From Melioribacteraceae bacterium (GTDB taxonomy: Bacteria; Bacteroidota; Ignavibacteria; Ignavibacteriales; Melioribacteraceae), in the NCBI GenBank assembly GCA_019638015.1, contig JAHBUP010000001.1, positions 2,202,424-2,266,423 on the forward strand: 64,000 nucleotides of DNA, in the 5' to 3' direction. Both the position numbers and the translations under genes were made by a program. This document shows, in pieces, positions 56,518 to 64,000 of this stretch (its first letter is position 1; each line of letters opens with the position of its first letter). The notes below the pieces were generated by a model that worked only from the letters and a program-made list of their open reading frames with translations, made no database searches and was not told the origin of the DNA.

Positions 56518-56760
56518 ATGTACACTATATATGTAATAAAAAGTACTTCCAAAAAATTTGCTTATGTAGGATTCACTTCCGATTTAACTCGCAGACTGCA
56601 TGAGCATCAATCCGGCTTCAATAGAAGCACTAAGCCTTTCCGCCCATTTAAGCTTATCTACCAAGAAAATGTAAGCACTTCAAAAGAAGCCCGTGAAAGA
56701 GAAAAATTTCTAAAAAGTGGCAGAGGTAGAGAGTTTATTAAGTCATTGAATAATGGATGA
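56518..56760 (+). CDS. GIY-YIG domain endonuclease-like protein
   Basis: An 80-residue protein consisting only of a GIY-YIG domain: Y-T-I-Y-V-I-K-S near the start, Y-V-G-F-T-S-D-L-x-R-R-L-x-E-H-Q-S-G around 16-33 (catalytic Tyr and Arg), then Y-Q-E-N-V and a R-E-K-F-L-K-S-G-R-G-R-E-F tail. This small UPF0213-like type is widespread in Bacteroidota, often in several copies, with unproven DNA-repair or mobile roles. It starts 36 bases after tRNA-Leu. Confidence 0.88.
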   Translation: MYTIYVIKSTSKKFAYVGFTSDLTRRLHEHQSGFNRSTKPFRPFKLIYQENVSTSKEAREREKFLKSGRGREFIKSLNNG

Positions 56761-56830
56761 AGCAATAAAAAAATTTGGTCAAAAAATGGTTCTTGATCGC
56801 CAAGATTCAAAATTATGGTATGCAGGATAA
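56753..56830 (+). CDS. Possible 25-residue ORF after the GIY-YIG gene
   Basis: An ATG at 56753 overlaps the end of the GIY-YIG gene and reads 25 codons to a TAA just before the terminator, giving a charged peptide (M-D-E-A-I-K-K-F ... K-L-W-Y-A-G). It may be a small translated ORF, the remnant tail of a lost gene, or chance. No family is recognised. Confidence 0.2.
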   Translation: MDEAIKKFGQKMVLDRQDSKLWYAG

Positions 56831-56863
56831 AAGCTGATTTCTCAACAAAATCAGCTTTTATTT
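56829..56863. terminator. Bidirectional rho-independent terminator
   Basis: AAAAGCTGATTT (56829-56840) and AAATCAGCTTTT (56848-56859) form a 12-pair stem with a seven-base loop, with T-rich sequence after it on the plus strand and A/T-rich sequence on the other side. It separates the GIY-YIG gene from the convergent helicase gene. Confidence 0.85.
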
Positions 56864-56866
56864 TAT

Positions 56867-58660
56867 TTATTTAATTGCTTTAGCTCTTTCTACTAATAAT
56901 CTTTTTTTACTGTTGGCGTTCATAGTTTCAAGTACATGATCAGCGTCTTTCAAAGGAACATTAAAAAATGAGAAGGCGTCATTTATTTGAATGCCGGTTA
57001 TTCTTTCAGCAGTAATGCCAGTTTTTTTCTTCAGAAATTTTAGCAGATCATTAGCGTCCAAATCATCCTTTTTACCCATTGCTAAAAACATTCTGGCCTT
57101 TCCCTTATCCTCTTTGAATTTTTCGCCGCCTCTCCGTTCCGAGCCGCGTTCCTTTTGAGCTGAACCTCTTTCTCTACGGTCTCTTCCGCCTTCCCTTTGC
57201 TCCTTTCCGCCTCTTCTTTGATCTCTTCCACCCTCACTACGATCACTACCTCTCTCCCAGCGGTCATCTCCTCTTTCCCTGCCACCTCTTCCCCTTTCTC
57301 GTCGATCATCCCGTTTAAAGTCGGTTTTCCTCGCATCAAAAAGATCATTTATATGAGCATAGCTTCTTTCTTCCAATTCAGATTGATAACTGAATTTTAT
57401 AAGCGCGGCAATTATATCTTTCGGTTCCCTCTTTTTTATTAGTTCATCCGCCAAGATATAATACTCTTCCTTAATTTCACCTTCTAGAATGCTAATTACT
57501 GAATTGAGTATTCGTTCTTTTTTATAAGTGATAACCTCAGATATTTTTGGAACTCTCTCTTTTCTTATTTCAGTTTTAGTAATGTTTTTTATAAAACTAA
57601 GTTTTCTAAATTCTTCAGGAGTAACAAATGTTATAGCTTTTCCCTTTTTACCAGCGCGACCGGTTCTTCCGATGCGGTGCAGGTATGATTCGGGATCCTG
57701 CGGTATAGAATAATTAATAACGTGTGTCAAATCGTATATATCCAAACCTCTTGCGGCAACATCGGTGGCAATTAGAACATTAACTTTTTTATTACGGAAT
57801 TTTGTTAATATTTTTTCACGGACGCTTTGTGATATATCTCCATGTAAAGTATCGGCATCATAATCCCGTTCAGCCAGACGACTTGATAAATTATCCACAT
57901 CTGCTTTTGTTCTGCAAAAAACTATTCCATAAAATTCTTCAGTGGTATCAATTATTCTGCAGATTGTCTCAAACTTATCAGATTCTCTCACCTCATAATA
58001 AATTTGATCTGTGAGTTCGGCGGTTTTACCCGATTTTTTTGTTTTAATAATTTCCGCATTCTTCATAAACTTTTTAGTTAGCTGAATAATCCGGTCGGGC
58101 ATTGTTGCGCTGAACATCAAAGTTCTTTTATTCTTATTTGTCTGTGATAAAATATGTTCGATATCCTCAATAAATCCCATATTCAACATTTCATCAGCTT
58201 CATCAAGAATAACATACTGAAGATTATCTATTGCGAAACTTCCCCTATCCAAATGATCCATTACTCGTCCCGGGGTACCAACTATTACATCCAATCCTTT
58301 GCGGATATGTCTTAGCTGAATATCATATGATTGCCCACCGTAAATAGGGGCAACAAATATTTTCTTTTTTCCTTTCAAGGAATTAAATTCTTCCGCCACT
58401 TGAATCGCGAGTTCACGGGTAGGGACTAATACAATAACCGATACTTTCTTTCTTCCCTCCTCAATTTGATCAATAATTGGTAGGGCGAAAGCGGCTGTCT
58501 TTCCCGTTCCAGTTTGAGCCTGCCCAATAATATCCGACTCAGTTTCAAGAATAAGGGGAATAATTTTTTCCTGGATTTCAGTTGGTTCCTCAAAACCTTT
58601 TGAGTTTACTGCTTCGAGCGCGCTTTTTGAAAGTCCGAGCTCTTTAAATGACTTTTCCAT
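56867..58660 (-). CDS. deaD: DEAD-box RNA helicase (DeaD/CsdA type)
   Basis: A 597-residue RNA helicase with Q motif F-x-E-L-G-L ... P-T-E-I-Q, motif I A-Q-T-G-T-G-K-T, motif II D-E-A-D, motif III S-A-T and motif VI H-R-I-G-R-T-G-R-A-G. A charged Arg/Gly-rich linker (about 440-515, with many R-E-R-G and R-R-G-G repeats) precedes a DbpA-type RNA-binding domain at the C terminus (about 520-595). Such helicases help ribosome assembly and cold adaptation. It follows the ATP-grasp-like gene by 25 bases and could be co-transcribed with that cluster. Confidence 0.95.
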   Translation of the reverse strand: MEKSFKELGLSKSALEAVNSKGFEEPTEIQEKIIPLILETESDIIGQAQTGTGKTAAFALPIIDQIEEGRKKVSVIVLVPTRELAIQVAEEFNSLKGKKKIFVAPIYGGQSYDIQLRHIRKGLDVIVGTPGRVMDHLDRGSFAIDNLQYVILDEADEMLNMGFIEDIEHILSQTNKNKRTLMFSATMPDRIIQLTKKFMKNAEIIKTKKSGKTAELTDQIYYEVRESDKFETICRIIDTTEEFYGIVFCRTKADVDNLSSRLAERDYDADTLHGDISQSVREKILTKFRNKKVNVLIATDVAARGLDIYDLTHVINYSIPQDPESYLHRIGRTGRAGKKGKAITFVTPEEFRKLSFIKNITKTEIRKERVPKISEVITYKKERILNSVISILEGEIKEEYYILADELIKKREPKDIIAALIKFSYQSELEERSYAHINDLFDARKTDFKRDDRRERGRGGRERGDDRWERGSDRSEGGRDQRRGGKEQREGGRDRRERGSAQKERGSERRGGEKFKEDKGKARMFLAMGKKDDLDANDLLKFLKKKTGITAERITGIQINDAFSFFNVPLKDADHVLETMNANSKKRLLVERAKAIK

Positions 58661-58685
58661 ATTTCTCTTCTTAATTAATAAATTT

Positions 58686-59861
58686 TTATTTGTGATACAT
58701 TATGTTTGACCCCACCCATGTTTTCCCTTTATTAAAATCTACTCCCATCATTTTTCCTTTGCTGGTACGGAGTAAATTATTAACTAAAATGGGTTTTTCC
58801 TTCCATAAAAACATCATTCGAATTTCAGCTTTGGAATATCCATCTGGTGTTTTAATTAAAGGCATGTACTCTACTTTTTCCTGCAGAATGTAATTTTTTA
58901 AATCATTGATCTCAGATAGCATTTCCCTTTTCAGCTCAACCTTAACACCGGAACCGGCAAATGAGTATAATGGTTTTAATACGAATTCTTCTAAATTAAT
59001 TTCATCAATAGTAGCTCCCTCAGCAGAATAACATTTCGGTGTAAATTCATTTTGAATAAAAGGAAGCGAGTGCTTGCTAATCTTAAAAAACCAATTAGGA
59101 TGACAAACCCACTGTACATCCAGCTCATCTCTGAAATCAAATCCAAATTCTATTTTCTTTTTCAATAATTCATCAAAAATTACCCGGTTATATATTTTTT
59201 TGACCTCCGTTTTTATACCGTTCTTTAAATAATACAATTTATTTTTTTCTTTAATTATTTTGGTAACGCATACAGTTTCGATGCCTAATAATTTGCGTGT
59301 AATATGAAAATCGATTCTGGTTTTTTGTTTGTCTGGCTCAATCTCAAGCAGAATTACATTTTCTGGATCTTCATTACCTATAATGGTCTCTGTAAGTAAT
59401 TTCTTGTAAGATTCGAAATTTAGATTATTAAAATATGATTGAAACCCTTCCGGAATTGAGTAGTGTTTTCTGTTAAACTTATCCAGCTCTGTTTGAAATC
59501 CATATAGTGAAGCGAAACCCTGAAGCTCAATTAATTTAGGAAAAGGCTCCCCCAATTGATCAGCTGTAATTGCAAAGTCGATTTGTAAAAATTCGGGGTG
59601 TGTACTTTCATTTGGTACAATCAGTTCTTTTGGAACCGCATTTTTACTTTTTACTTTAAAATCGTTAGACTGAAGGTAGCTGAGGATTTTATCTGAAGCT
59701 TCAATTAATTTTGATTTTAGTTTTGCATCAATAAATAAAGGGGTTTCGCAAATTCTAAAATCTTGTTCACCGTTAGTCCACCGCCAAATATCATTTAAGA
59801 AATTATTATAAGTCGATTCTTTAAATTCTTTATTATACTTATCCCTAATCGCGGAAATCAT
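58686..59861 (-). CDS. ATP-grasp-like protein of unknown function
   Basis: A 391-residue protein. The C-terminal half has features of an ATP-grasp fold: F-V-L-K-P-L-Y-S-F-A-G-S-G-V-K (ATP-binding Lys and glycine loop, about 287-300), Y-I-L-Q-E-K-V-E-Y (adenine-hinge-like), then E-I-R-M-M-F-L-W and N-N-L-L-R-T-S-K-G (metal/phosphate-binding side). The N-terminal half, with E-F-L-Q-I-D-F and I-E-L-Q-G-F-A-S-L, is not a family I can name. The start overlaps the GCS2 gene stop by one base (TAATG), so it is made together with that ligase and probably acts in the same pathway. The assignment is tentative. Confidence 0.65.
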   Translation of the reverse strand: MISAIRDKYNKEFKESTYNNFLNDIWRWTNGEQDFRICETPLFIDAKLKSKLIEASDKILSYLQSNDFKVKSKNAVPKELIVPNESTHPEFLQIDFAITADQLGEPFPKLIELQGFASLYGFQTELDKFNRKHYSIPEGFQSYFNNLNFESYKKLLTETIIGNEDPENVILLEIEPDKQKTRIDFHITRKLLGIETVCVTKIIKEKNKLYYLKNGIKTEVKKIYNRVIFDELLKKKIEFGFDFRDELDVQWVCHPNWFFKISKHSLPFIQNEFTPKCYSAEGATIDEINLEEFVLKPLYSFAGSGVKVELKREMLSEINDLKNYILQEKVEYMPLIKTPDGYSKAEIRMMFLWKEKPILVNNLLRTSKGKMMGVDFNKGKTWVGSNIMYHK

Positions 59862-60973
59862 TAGATGGACAATCCCATATTTGTTTCCTCAACAATAAAA
59901 TCGACTACCTTTTTGAGATCGTTAGTCTTCTCAAAAACCTGAAGCTGACGGTAAGCGCCGGTTCTCATTTTCAAAATTTCATGAACATAATTAATTTCAT
60001 CACGGCTGTCTAATTCATCAACAACTTCATCAACAAAATCGAGCAGTTCATGAATTAAGTAAACTGTATCAACTTCGGCTTGTTTGCCAAAATCGATCAT
60101 TTTTCCTTCTAAACCATAACGGGCGGCACGCCATTTATTTTCATTAATTAATAACCGTCGGTACAATCTAAAACCTAAATTTTTCTTTAATAACTTATGA
60201 AGTTTAACTACAACAGCTTGAATTAAAGCAGCGATTGCAATGGTTTCATCAACTCTCATAGGAATATCGCAAATACGAATTTCGAGAGTACCGAAATATG
60301 GATGAGGTCTTACGTCCCACCAAATTCTTTTTGCGTCATCAATACACCCGGTTTTAATAAGCATATTAACATAATGATCAAACTCACCATAACTGTTAAA
60401 ATGATCCGGAATTCCGGTTCGAGGAAACCGGTCAAATATCTTTGTTCTATATGATTTGAATCCGGTTTTTCTTCCTTTCCAAAATGGAGATGATGTAGAC
60501 AAAGCAAAAATGTGAGGAAGAAAATAGCGTAAAGCATTCATTATATGTATTGAATCTTCCTTATCAGTAATTCCAATATGAACATGCAAACCAAAGATTA
60601 AGTTTGCGCGAGCTACATCCTGCATATCTTCTACTACACCATGATAGCGGGGGTGATTTGTAATTTTTTGATCCTCCCACCGCGAAAATGGATGAGTACC
60701 CGCTGCCGCAATTTCGAGTCCGTGCGATTTAGCGATATTCGCCAAACTGCTTCTAAGCTTTGTAACTTCTCTACGGGCATGTTTAATATCTTTGCAAACC
60801 TCAGAGCCAACCTCAACTACCGACTGGTGCATTTCAGCTTTAACCTGCTCTTTGAGGAGCATTTTGCCCTCATCGAGAATTTGTTCGATATGAGATTTTA
60901 ATTCGCCCGTTTTAGGATCAATAATTTGAAACTCTTCCTCAATGCCTATTGAAAACAATTTATCTTGATTCAT
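59861..60973 (-). CDS. Carboxylate-amine ligase, GCS2/YbdK family
   Basis: A 370-residue member of the glutamate-cysteine ligase family 2. It starts with S-I-G-I-E-E-E-F-Q-I-I-D-P-K-T-G-E-L, and has H-Q-S-V-V-E-V-G-S (about 49-57), A-G-T-H-P-F, G-L-H-V-H-I-G near 128-134 and L-E-I-R-I-C-D near 231. The family joins a glutamate-like carboxylate to an amine with ATP; E. coli YbdK has weak gamma-glutamylcysteine ligase activity. Its true substrates here are unknown. The neighbours on both sides are ATP-grasp-type proteins, which suggests stepwise synthesis of an amide-linked small molecule or peptide. Confidence 0.9.
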   Translation of the reverse strand: MNQDKLFSIGIEEEFQIIDPKTGELKSHIEQILDEGKMLLKEQVKAEMHQSVVEVGSEVCKDIKHARREVTKLRSSLANIAKSHGLEIAAAGTHPFSRWEDQKITNHPRYHGVVEDMQDVARANLIFGLHVHIGITDKEDSIHIMNALRYFLPHIFALSTSSPFWKGRKTGFKSYRTKIFDRFPRTGIPDHFNSYGEFDHYVNMLIKTGCIDDAKRIWWDVRPHPYFGTLEIRICDIPMRVDETIAIAALIQAVVVKLHKLLKKNLGFRLYRRLLINENKWRAARYGLEGKMIDFGKQAEVDTVYLIHELLDFVDEVVDELDSRDEINYVHEILKMRTGAYRQLQVFEKTNDLKKVVDFIVEETNMGLSI

Positions 60974-60991
60974 ATTAACCTCGAGGCCGAT

Positions 60992-61948
60992 TTATATTAA
61001 AGGCTTATTATTTACAAAAGAAGAAACAAAATTACCCCACGTTAAATTGTTCTCTCCCGGTTTATGATTTTTTGCTCTATTAATGGCCATTACTGCACTC
61101 TTTTCAACTACCCATTCAAAATTTTCTTCTCCAACCGATTTGAGATCGGCATCGGGAGCCGGATTACAAAAATCTATTGCTATAGGAATTCCATCCCGAA
61201 CCGCAAACTCTACAGTATTAAAATCGTAACCCAAAGCGTTATTTAATGCAAGAACATACTTTTCAATAGTCTTTAGAAGTTTTGCCTCAACGGGTTTAGG
61301 ATTTTTAACATATCTAAATTCGTGTGCGACTTTAGGATCGTATTGCATAATTCTTACATCTTTTCTATCAATACAATAACATCGGAAATAATCTTCAAAT
61401 TCGATTGCCTCCTGCAGCATCATCACTAATCTGCCGGTTTCATTGTATGCTTTGAAGAAATCATCTGAGTTATCAAGTTTGTAAACATTTTTCCATCCCC
61501 CACCGGCAAATGGTTTGAAGAATGCGGGGAAACCAATGTAGGAGAATATTCCTTCCCAATCCAATGGATATTCCAAATTGCGGAATGATCTTTCATTGGT
61601 ATCTTCCGGGTGCTGGTTTGATGGAAGCAGAACAGTTTTAGGAACCGGTACACCAATTTTTACAGCCAGCGCATTATTGAAAAATTTTTCATCCGCGCTC
61701 CACCAAAATGGATTATTAATTACAGATGTTCCCGAAATAGCAGCGTTTTTTAAATATCCCCTATAGAATGGAACATCTTGTGAAATCCTATCAATCAACA
61801 CATCATACTCAGTTGCTTCACCTTGAACCACTTTATTTATTTTCGCCAGTTCGGAACTAATTCCAATTTCTTTTTTGGAGTTTACACGATCTACAAAAGC
61901 TTGAGGAAATGTGTTTTCTTGACCAAATAAAATTCCTATTTTTTTCAT
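60992..61948 (-). CDS. ATP-grasp ligase (RimK/D-Ala ligase-like)
   Basis: A 318-residue protein with ATP-grasp features: a preATP-grasp N domain (M-K-K-I-G-I-L-F-G-Q-E), F-P-A-F-F-K-P-F-A-G-G-G-W-K (ATP-binding Lys and glycine-rich loop, about 147-160), M-L-Q-E-A-I-E-F (hinge), and N-T-V-E-F-A-V-R-D-G-I-P-x-A-I-D-F-C-N-P (metal-binding Glu and Asn near 245-265). These enzymes form amide or ester bonds through an acylphosphate. AGAGGG lies before the ATG. The gene lies 18 bases before the GCS2 ligase gene. A small repetitive ORF lies directly upstream. Substrates unknown. Confidence 0.85.
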   Translation of the reverse strand: MKKIGILFGQENTFPQAFVDRVNSKKEIGISSELAKINKVVQGEATEYDVLIDRISQDVPFYRGYLKNAAISGTSVINNPFWWSADEKFFNNALAVKIGVPVPKTVLLPSNQHPEDTNERSFRNLEYPLDWEGIFSYIGFPAFFKPFAGGGWKNVYKLDNSDDFFKAYNETGRLVMMLQEAIEFEDYFRCYCIDRKDVRIMQYDPKVAHEFRYVKNPKPVEAKLLKTIEKYVLALNNALGYDFNTVEFAVRDGIPIAIDFCNPAPDADLKSVGEENFEWVVEKSAVMAINRAKNHKPGENNLTWGNFVSSFVNNKPLI

Positions 61949-61968
61949 GATGCCCTCTTTATAGAAAT

Positions 61969-62076
61969 TTAAGTATTAGTTGCTAATTCATTTTTAAAAT
62001 AAATAGTCTCATTAATAGTCATTAAGTCATTCATTGTCATTGGGTTATTTATTGTCGTTGAGTCATTTGTAGTCAT
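61969..62076 (-). CDS. Possible 35-residue hexapeptide-repeat ORF in the tandem repeat
   Basis: On the minus strand an ATG at 62076 opens 35 codons to TAA at 61969-61971, 21 bases before the ATP-grasp gene. The first four hexads read M-T-T-N-D-S, T-T-I-N-N-P, M-T-M-N-D-L, M-T-I-N-E-T, because the DNA repeat has an 18-base period. It is rich in Thr, Asn and acidic residues. No clear ribosome-binding site precedes it, so it may be an accident of the repeat. It is listed because a small peptide beside amidoligases could be a substrate. Confidence 0.25.
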   Translation of the reverse strand: MTTNDSTTINNPMTMNDLMTINETIYFKNELATNT

Positions 62077-62111
62077 TGAGTTATTAATTTTCATTCATTG
62101 AGTCATTGTAT
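62018..62111. repeat. Five degenerate 18-bp tandem repeats
   Basis: Units at 62018-62035, 62036-62053, 62054-62071, 62072-62089 and 62094-62111 follow the consensus GTCATTGAGTYATTNATT with two to five changes each; a four-base insertion separates the last. A partial unit may precede at 62006. The array fills most of the gap between the esterase stop and the ATP-grasp gene. Confidence 0.85.
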
Positions 62112-62113
62112 AA

Positions 62114-62830
62114 TTAAATCATGGAAAGGTAATGAGGGAACATTTTTTTCCACCATTGCCAATCATGACCTGTATTTTGCCTTATATCGAGCCAGTGAAT
62201 TATGTTTTTACTAGCGAGAATTCCAGACATTCTTTTATTTTCTTCGAGACACATATCCCACTCGCCGGTACCGAGTACAATTCCCATCTCTTTAATATTT
62301 TTAAGAATTACCTCATCCCCTAAATTGGGCATATAATCGGGGGGATTATTGAAATAGCAATTATCATCATAATGACCATGAATAAATTGCTTAATATCGA
62401 AAGCGCCACCCATAGAAAAAAGATAGCCGATTTTTCCGGGATGTTTGAAAGCAATATTTAACGCATGATAACCGCCAAAACTGCATCCGGCAACCGCAAC
62501 TTTTGGCGATTCTGATTCGTAAATTGCGAAATCAATAACATCATGCAAAATAACTTGTTCGTATGCCATATGTGTTTTAACCCTATCAGCCGGATGAATA
62601 TCGTAATTATACCAGCTCATCCAGTCAATGCTGTCGGGGCAATATATTTTGATTTTACCCGCTTCAATTAATTCGGCGGCGGAATCGATCAATCCGAAAT
62701 CCTTATTCTCAAAATATCTTCCCTTTGAAGTAGGAAATAAAACTACAGGGTAGCCCGCATGTCCGAATACTAGCATTTCGAAATCGCGGCTTAAATATTG
62801 AGTGTACCAGCGATGATAGAACTCTTTCAT
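62114..62830 (-). CDS. Alpha/beta-hydrolase esterase
   Basis: A 238-residue esterase-D/S-formylglutathione-hydrolase-like fold: Y-P-V-V-L-F-P-T-S-K-G near 26-36 (oxyanion-hole strand), nucleophile elbow A-G-C-S-F-G-G-Y-H-A around 114-123, and a C-terminal T-G-H-D-W (catalytic His). It has no signal peptide. It is the first gene of the cluster with the ATP-grasp and GCS2 ligases and could release, cyclise or hydrolyse their product. Whether the 165-base repeat-containing gap interrupts the operon is unknown. Confidence 0.85.
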   Translation of the reverse strand: MKEFYHRWYTQYLSRDFEMLVFGHAGYPVVLFPTSKGRYFENKDFGLIDSAAELIEAGKIKIYCPDSIDWMSWYNYDIHPADRVKTHMAYEQVILHDVIDFAIYESESPKVAVAGCSFGGYHALNIAFKHPGKIGYLFSMGGAFDIKQFIHGHYDDNCYFNNPPDYMPNLGDEVILKNIKEMGIVLGTGEWDMCLEENKRMSGILASKNIIHWLDIRQNTGHDWQWWKKMFPHYLSMI

Positions 62831-62984
62831 AATTATCCGAAGAATGTTTAAATGCTTTAATTAAATAAAGTTACAACGAATTTAATCAATTTTATTGAGG
62901 CAGTCCACAACAATTAAATCCTGGTAGCTTTTGGATAACTGGCTAGATTTATTTCACTGAGGAGAAATCACATTCAATTTTCTT

Positions 62985-63024
62985 TTAAAAAATAGAAACG
63001 CCCTTTAGGACGTTTCTATTTTAT
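62985..63024 (-). terminator. Rho-independent terminator after the DHOD-like gene
   Basis: AAAATAGAAACG (62989-63000) and CGTTTCTATTTT (63011-63022) form a 12-pair stem, extended inside by C-C/G-G, followed on the minus strand by a T-run. The rest of the 216-base gap to the esterase start holds nothing else I can recognise. Confidence 0.85.
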
Positions 63025-63045
63025 CACTAATATAATAATCACAAA

Positions 63046-64000
63046 TTAGAAATGAGTTTTATAGCTCTGTAAAGTTTTCATATAGTTAGCTCTTTCAAAT
63101 GCAGCCGGTTCAGCAACTGATTTTTGACTCATACTTCCCTTCATTTGCTGAATTGATTCATACTCATTTTCTGTCATCCACTGCTCAACACCGTTCAATA
63201 TTTCTGTAACGCGATTTGGACCATGCATCAATAATTCAGAAGCAATCATAGCACAATCGGCACCAGCCATCATAATCTTTATGACATCCAAATGATTATG
63301 AATACCGCTAGTAGCACCCATAGAAGCTTTAATATTGCCATATAAAATTGATATCCATCTTAATGGTAATCTCATTTCCCAGTTTGTACTTAGTAATAAA
63401 TTTGGTACAACTTCTAATTTTTCAAGATCAAAATCGGGTTGGTAAAAACGATTAAATAATACTAATGCGTCAGCGCCGGCATTATCTAATTTACGAGCCA
63501 TATTCGACATTGAAGTGAAAAATGGACTTAATTTTATTGCTACGGGAATTTTAACATGCTTTTTAACTTCGGTTAATACATCAACATACATAGTTTCAAT
63601 TTCAGCGCTGCTAATATTCTGATTTGTAGCCACATAATAAACATTCAATTCTAAGGCGTCTGCGCCAGCTTGTTCAATATTTTGAGCGTATTTAACCCAT
63701 CCGCCGCTGCTAACACCATTCAAGCTGCCAATCACCGGAATACTTACAGATTTTTTAAGATTAGCAATATGATCTAAATATTGGTAAGGTGTGAGTACAA
63801 ATTGCTCAGGTTCCGGAAAATATGAGGTAGCTTCAGCAAAAGAATCGGAATGATAAGAAAGGTAATGATCCAATTCTCCCGATTCATGAGTAATTTGTTC
63901 TTCAAATAAAGAATATACAACAATTGCCGATGCACCTGCATCCTCCAATTTTTTAACAGTATCAACATTCTGAGAAAGCGGCGAAGCCGATGGCACGATC
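63046..64000 (-). CDS. Dihydroorotate dehydrogenase-like protein, C-terminal part (cut by window edge)
   Basis: The minus-strand frame is open from the right edge to the stop at 63046 (about 318 residues). A GTG at 63996 is internal: the reading [10 protein letters not shown] is the usual N-I-V-P-S-A-S-P loop about 20 residues into the family. It has the TIM-barrel FMN-enzyme pattern with [29 protein letters not shown] and S-G-I-H near the phosphate site. This branch is annotated dihydroorotate dehydrogenase-like, often without proven substrate. A strong terminator follows. Confidence 0.88.
   Translation of the reverse strand, partial: IVPSASPLSQNVDTVKKLEDAGASAIVVYSLFEEQITHESGELDHYLSYHSDSFAEATSYFPEPEQFVLTPYQYLDHIANLKKSVSIPVIGSLNGVSSGGWVKYAQNIEQAGADALELNVYYVATNQNISSAEIETMYVDVLTEVKKHVKIPVAIKLSPFFTSMSNMARKLDNAGADALVLFNRFYQPDFDLEKLEVVPNLLLSTNWEMRLPLRWISILYGNIKASMGATSGIHNHLDVIKIMMAGADCAMIASELLMHGPNRVTEILNGVEQWMTENEYESIQQMKGSMSQKSVAEPAAFERANYMKTLQSYKTHF

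Noticed and set aside
57181..57300. Low-complexity CCTCTTCC-like repeats resembling a repeat array
   Set aside because: These encode the R-E-R-G/R-G-G-type linker of the helicase; there are no constant spacers, so it is not a CRISPR.
57082..57348. Minus-strand 88-codon ORF with many Glu/Arg residues
   Set aside because: It is a frame shadow of the Arg/Gly-rich linker of the DEAD-box helicase.
62018..62111. Tandem repeat as a CRISPR array or plasmid iteron origin
   Set aside because: The units are directly adjacent without spacers and there are no cas, rep or dnaA-box features nearby.
63046..63996. Complete DHOD-like gene starting at GTG 63996
   Set aside because: The GTG encodes an internal Val of the conserved V-P-S-A-S-P loop; the frame is open to the window edge, so the true start lies outside.

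Overview
The window is an AT-rich (roughly one-third G+C by eye), gene-dense chromosomal segment from a Gram-negative bacterium of the Bacteroidota/Chlorobiota/Ignavibacteriota group; an Ignavibacteria-like lineage is my best guess. The sequence evidence is a TonB-dependent receptor, a MacA/TolC-type trans-envelope system, secreted proteins with classical or lipoprotein signals, TTG/GTG starts, and several promoters that match the Bacteroidota-type pattern TTG-N20/21-TAnnTTTG. I see no transposases, integrases, phage genes or CRISPR arrays; this is mostly core chromosome. No gap between genes exceeds 300 bases.

Layout. 1-4.7 kb: 5' part of a type 2 IPP isomerase (fni), two SLC45-like sugar MFS transporters around a secreted protein, and a SAM methyltransferase. 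4.8-8.0 kb (+): smpB, tyrS, pyruvoyl-dependent arginine decarboxylase and a TerC membrane protein in one compact operon. 8.0-12.7 kb (-): a thiamine uptake operon headed by a TPP riboswitch with a visible terminator/antiterminator switch (TonB receptor, thiamine pyrophosphokinase, sodium:solute symporter). 12.7-20.3 kb (-): six-LysM MltD lipoprotein, an ABC permease/ATPase pair with decayed catalytic motifs followed by a carboxyltransferase, an MBL hydrolase and aroC. 20.4-43.9 kb (-): an almost unbroken string of minus-strand genes: Ser/Thr kinase with YCF48 propeller, murA, membrane metallopeptidase with repeat tail, CCA-adding enzyme, TolC/MacA/LolD-like exporter with four FtsX permeases in an A-B-A-B order, a giant outer-membrane barrel candidate, NUDIX, PfkB kinase, mtnA, recO and degP, closed by a strong terminator at 20.34 kb.

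44.0-52.3 kb (+): tRNA-Leu(UAG) apparently in the leader of tig-clpP, a DPP-IV-type peptidase, a hybrid histidine-kinase-like protein that lacks the phosphoacceptor His but has three receiver domains, and gltX. 52.3-56.8 kb: PAS histidine kinase, SRPBCC protein, glnS, single-domain response regulator, tRNA-Leu(CAA), GIY-YIG protein. 56.8-62.8 kb (-): DEAD-box helicase and, upstream of it, a cluster of esterase, ATP-grasp ligase, GCS2-type carboxylate-amine ligase and a second ATP-grasp-like protein. An array of 18-bp tandem repeats lies in this cluster; it contains a 35-codon ORF with a hexapeptide period. The right edge is a truncated dihydroorotate-dehydrogenase-like gene.

The most promising candidates for undescribed biology are the amidoligase cluster with the repeat ORF (58.7-62.8 kb), the catalytically degenerate ABC pair (16.9-18.4 kb), the pseudo-histidine-kinase scaffold (48.4-50.8 kb), and the four-permease exporter (28.5-37.0 kb). 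All functions are inferred from reading motifs; no database search was run.
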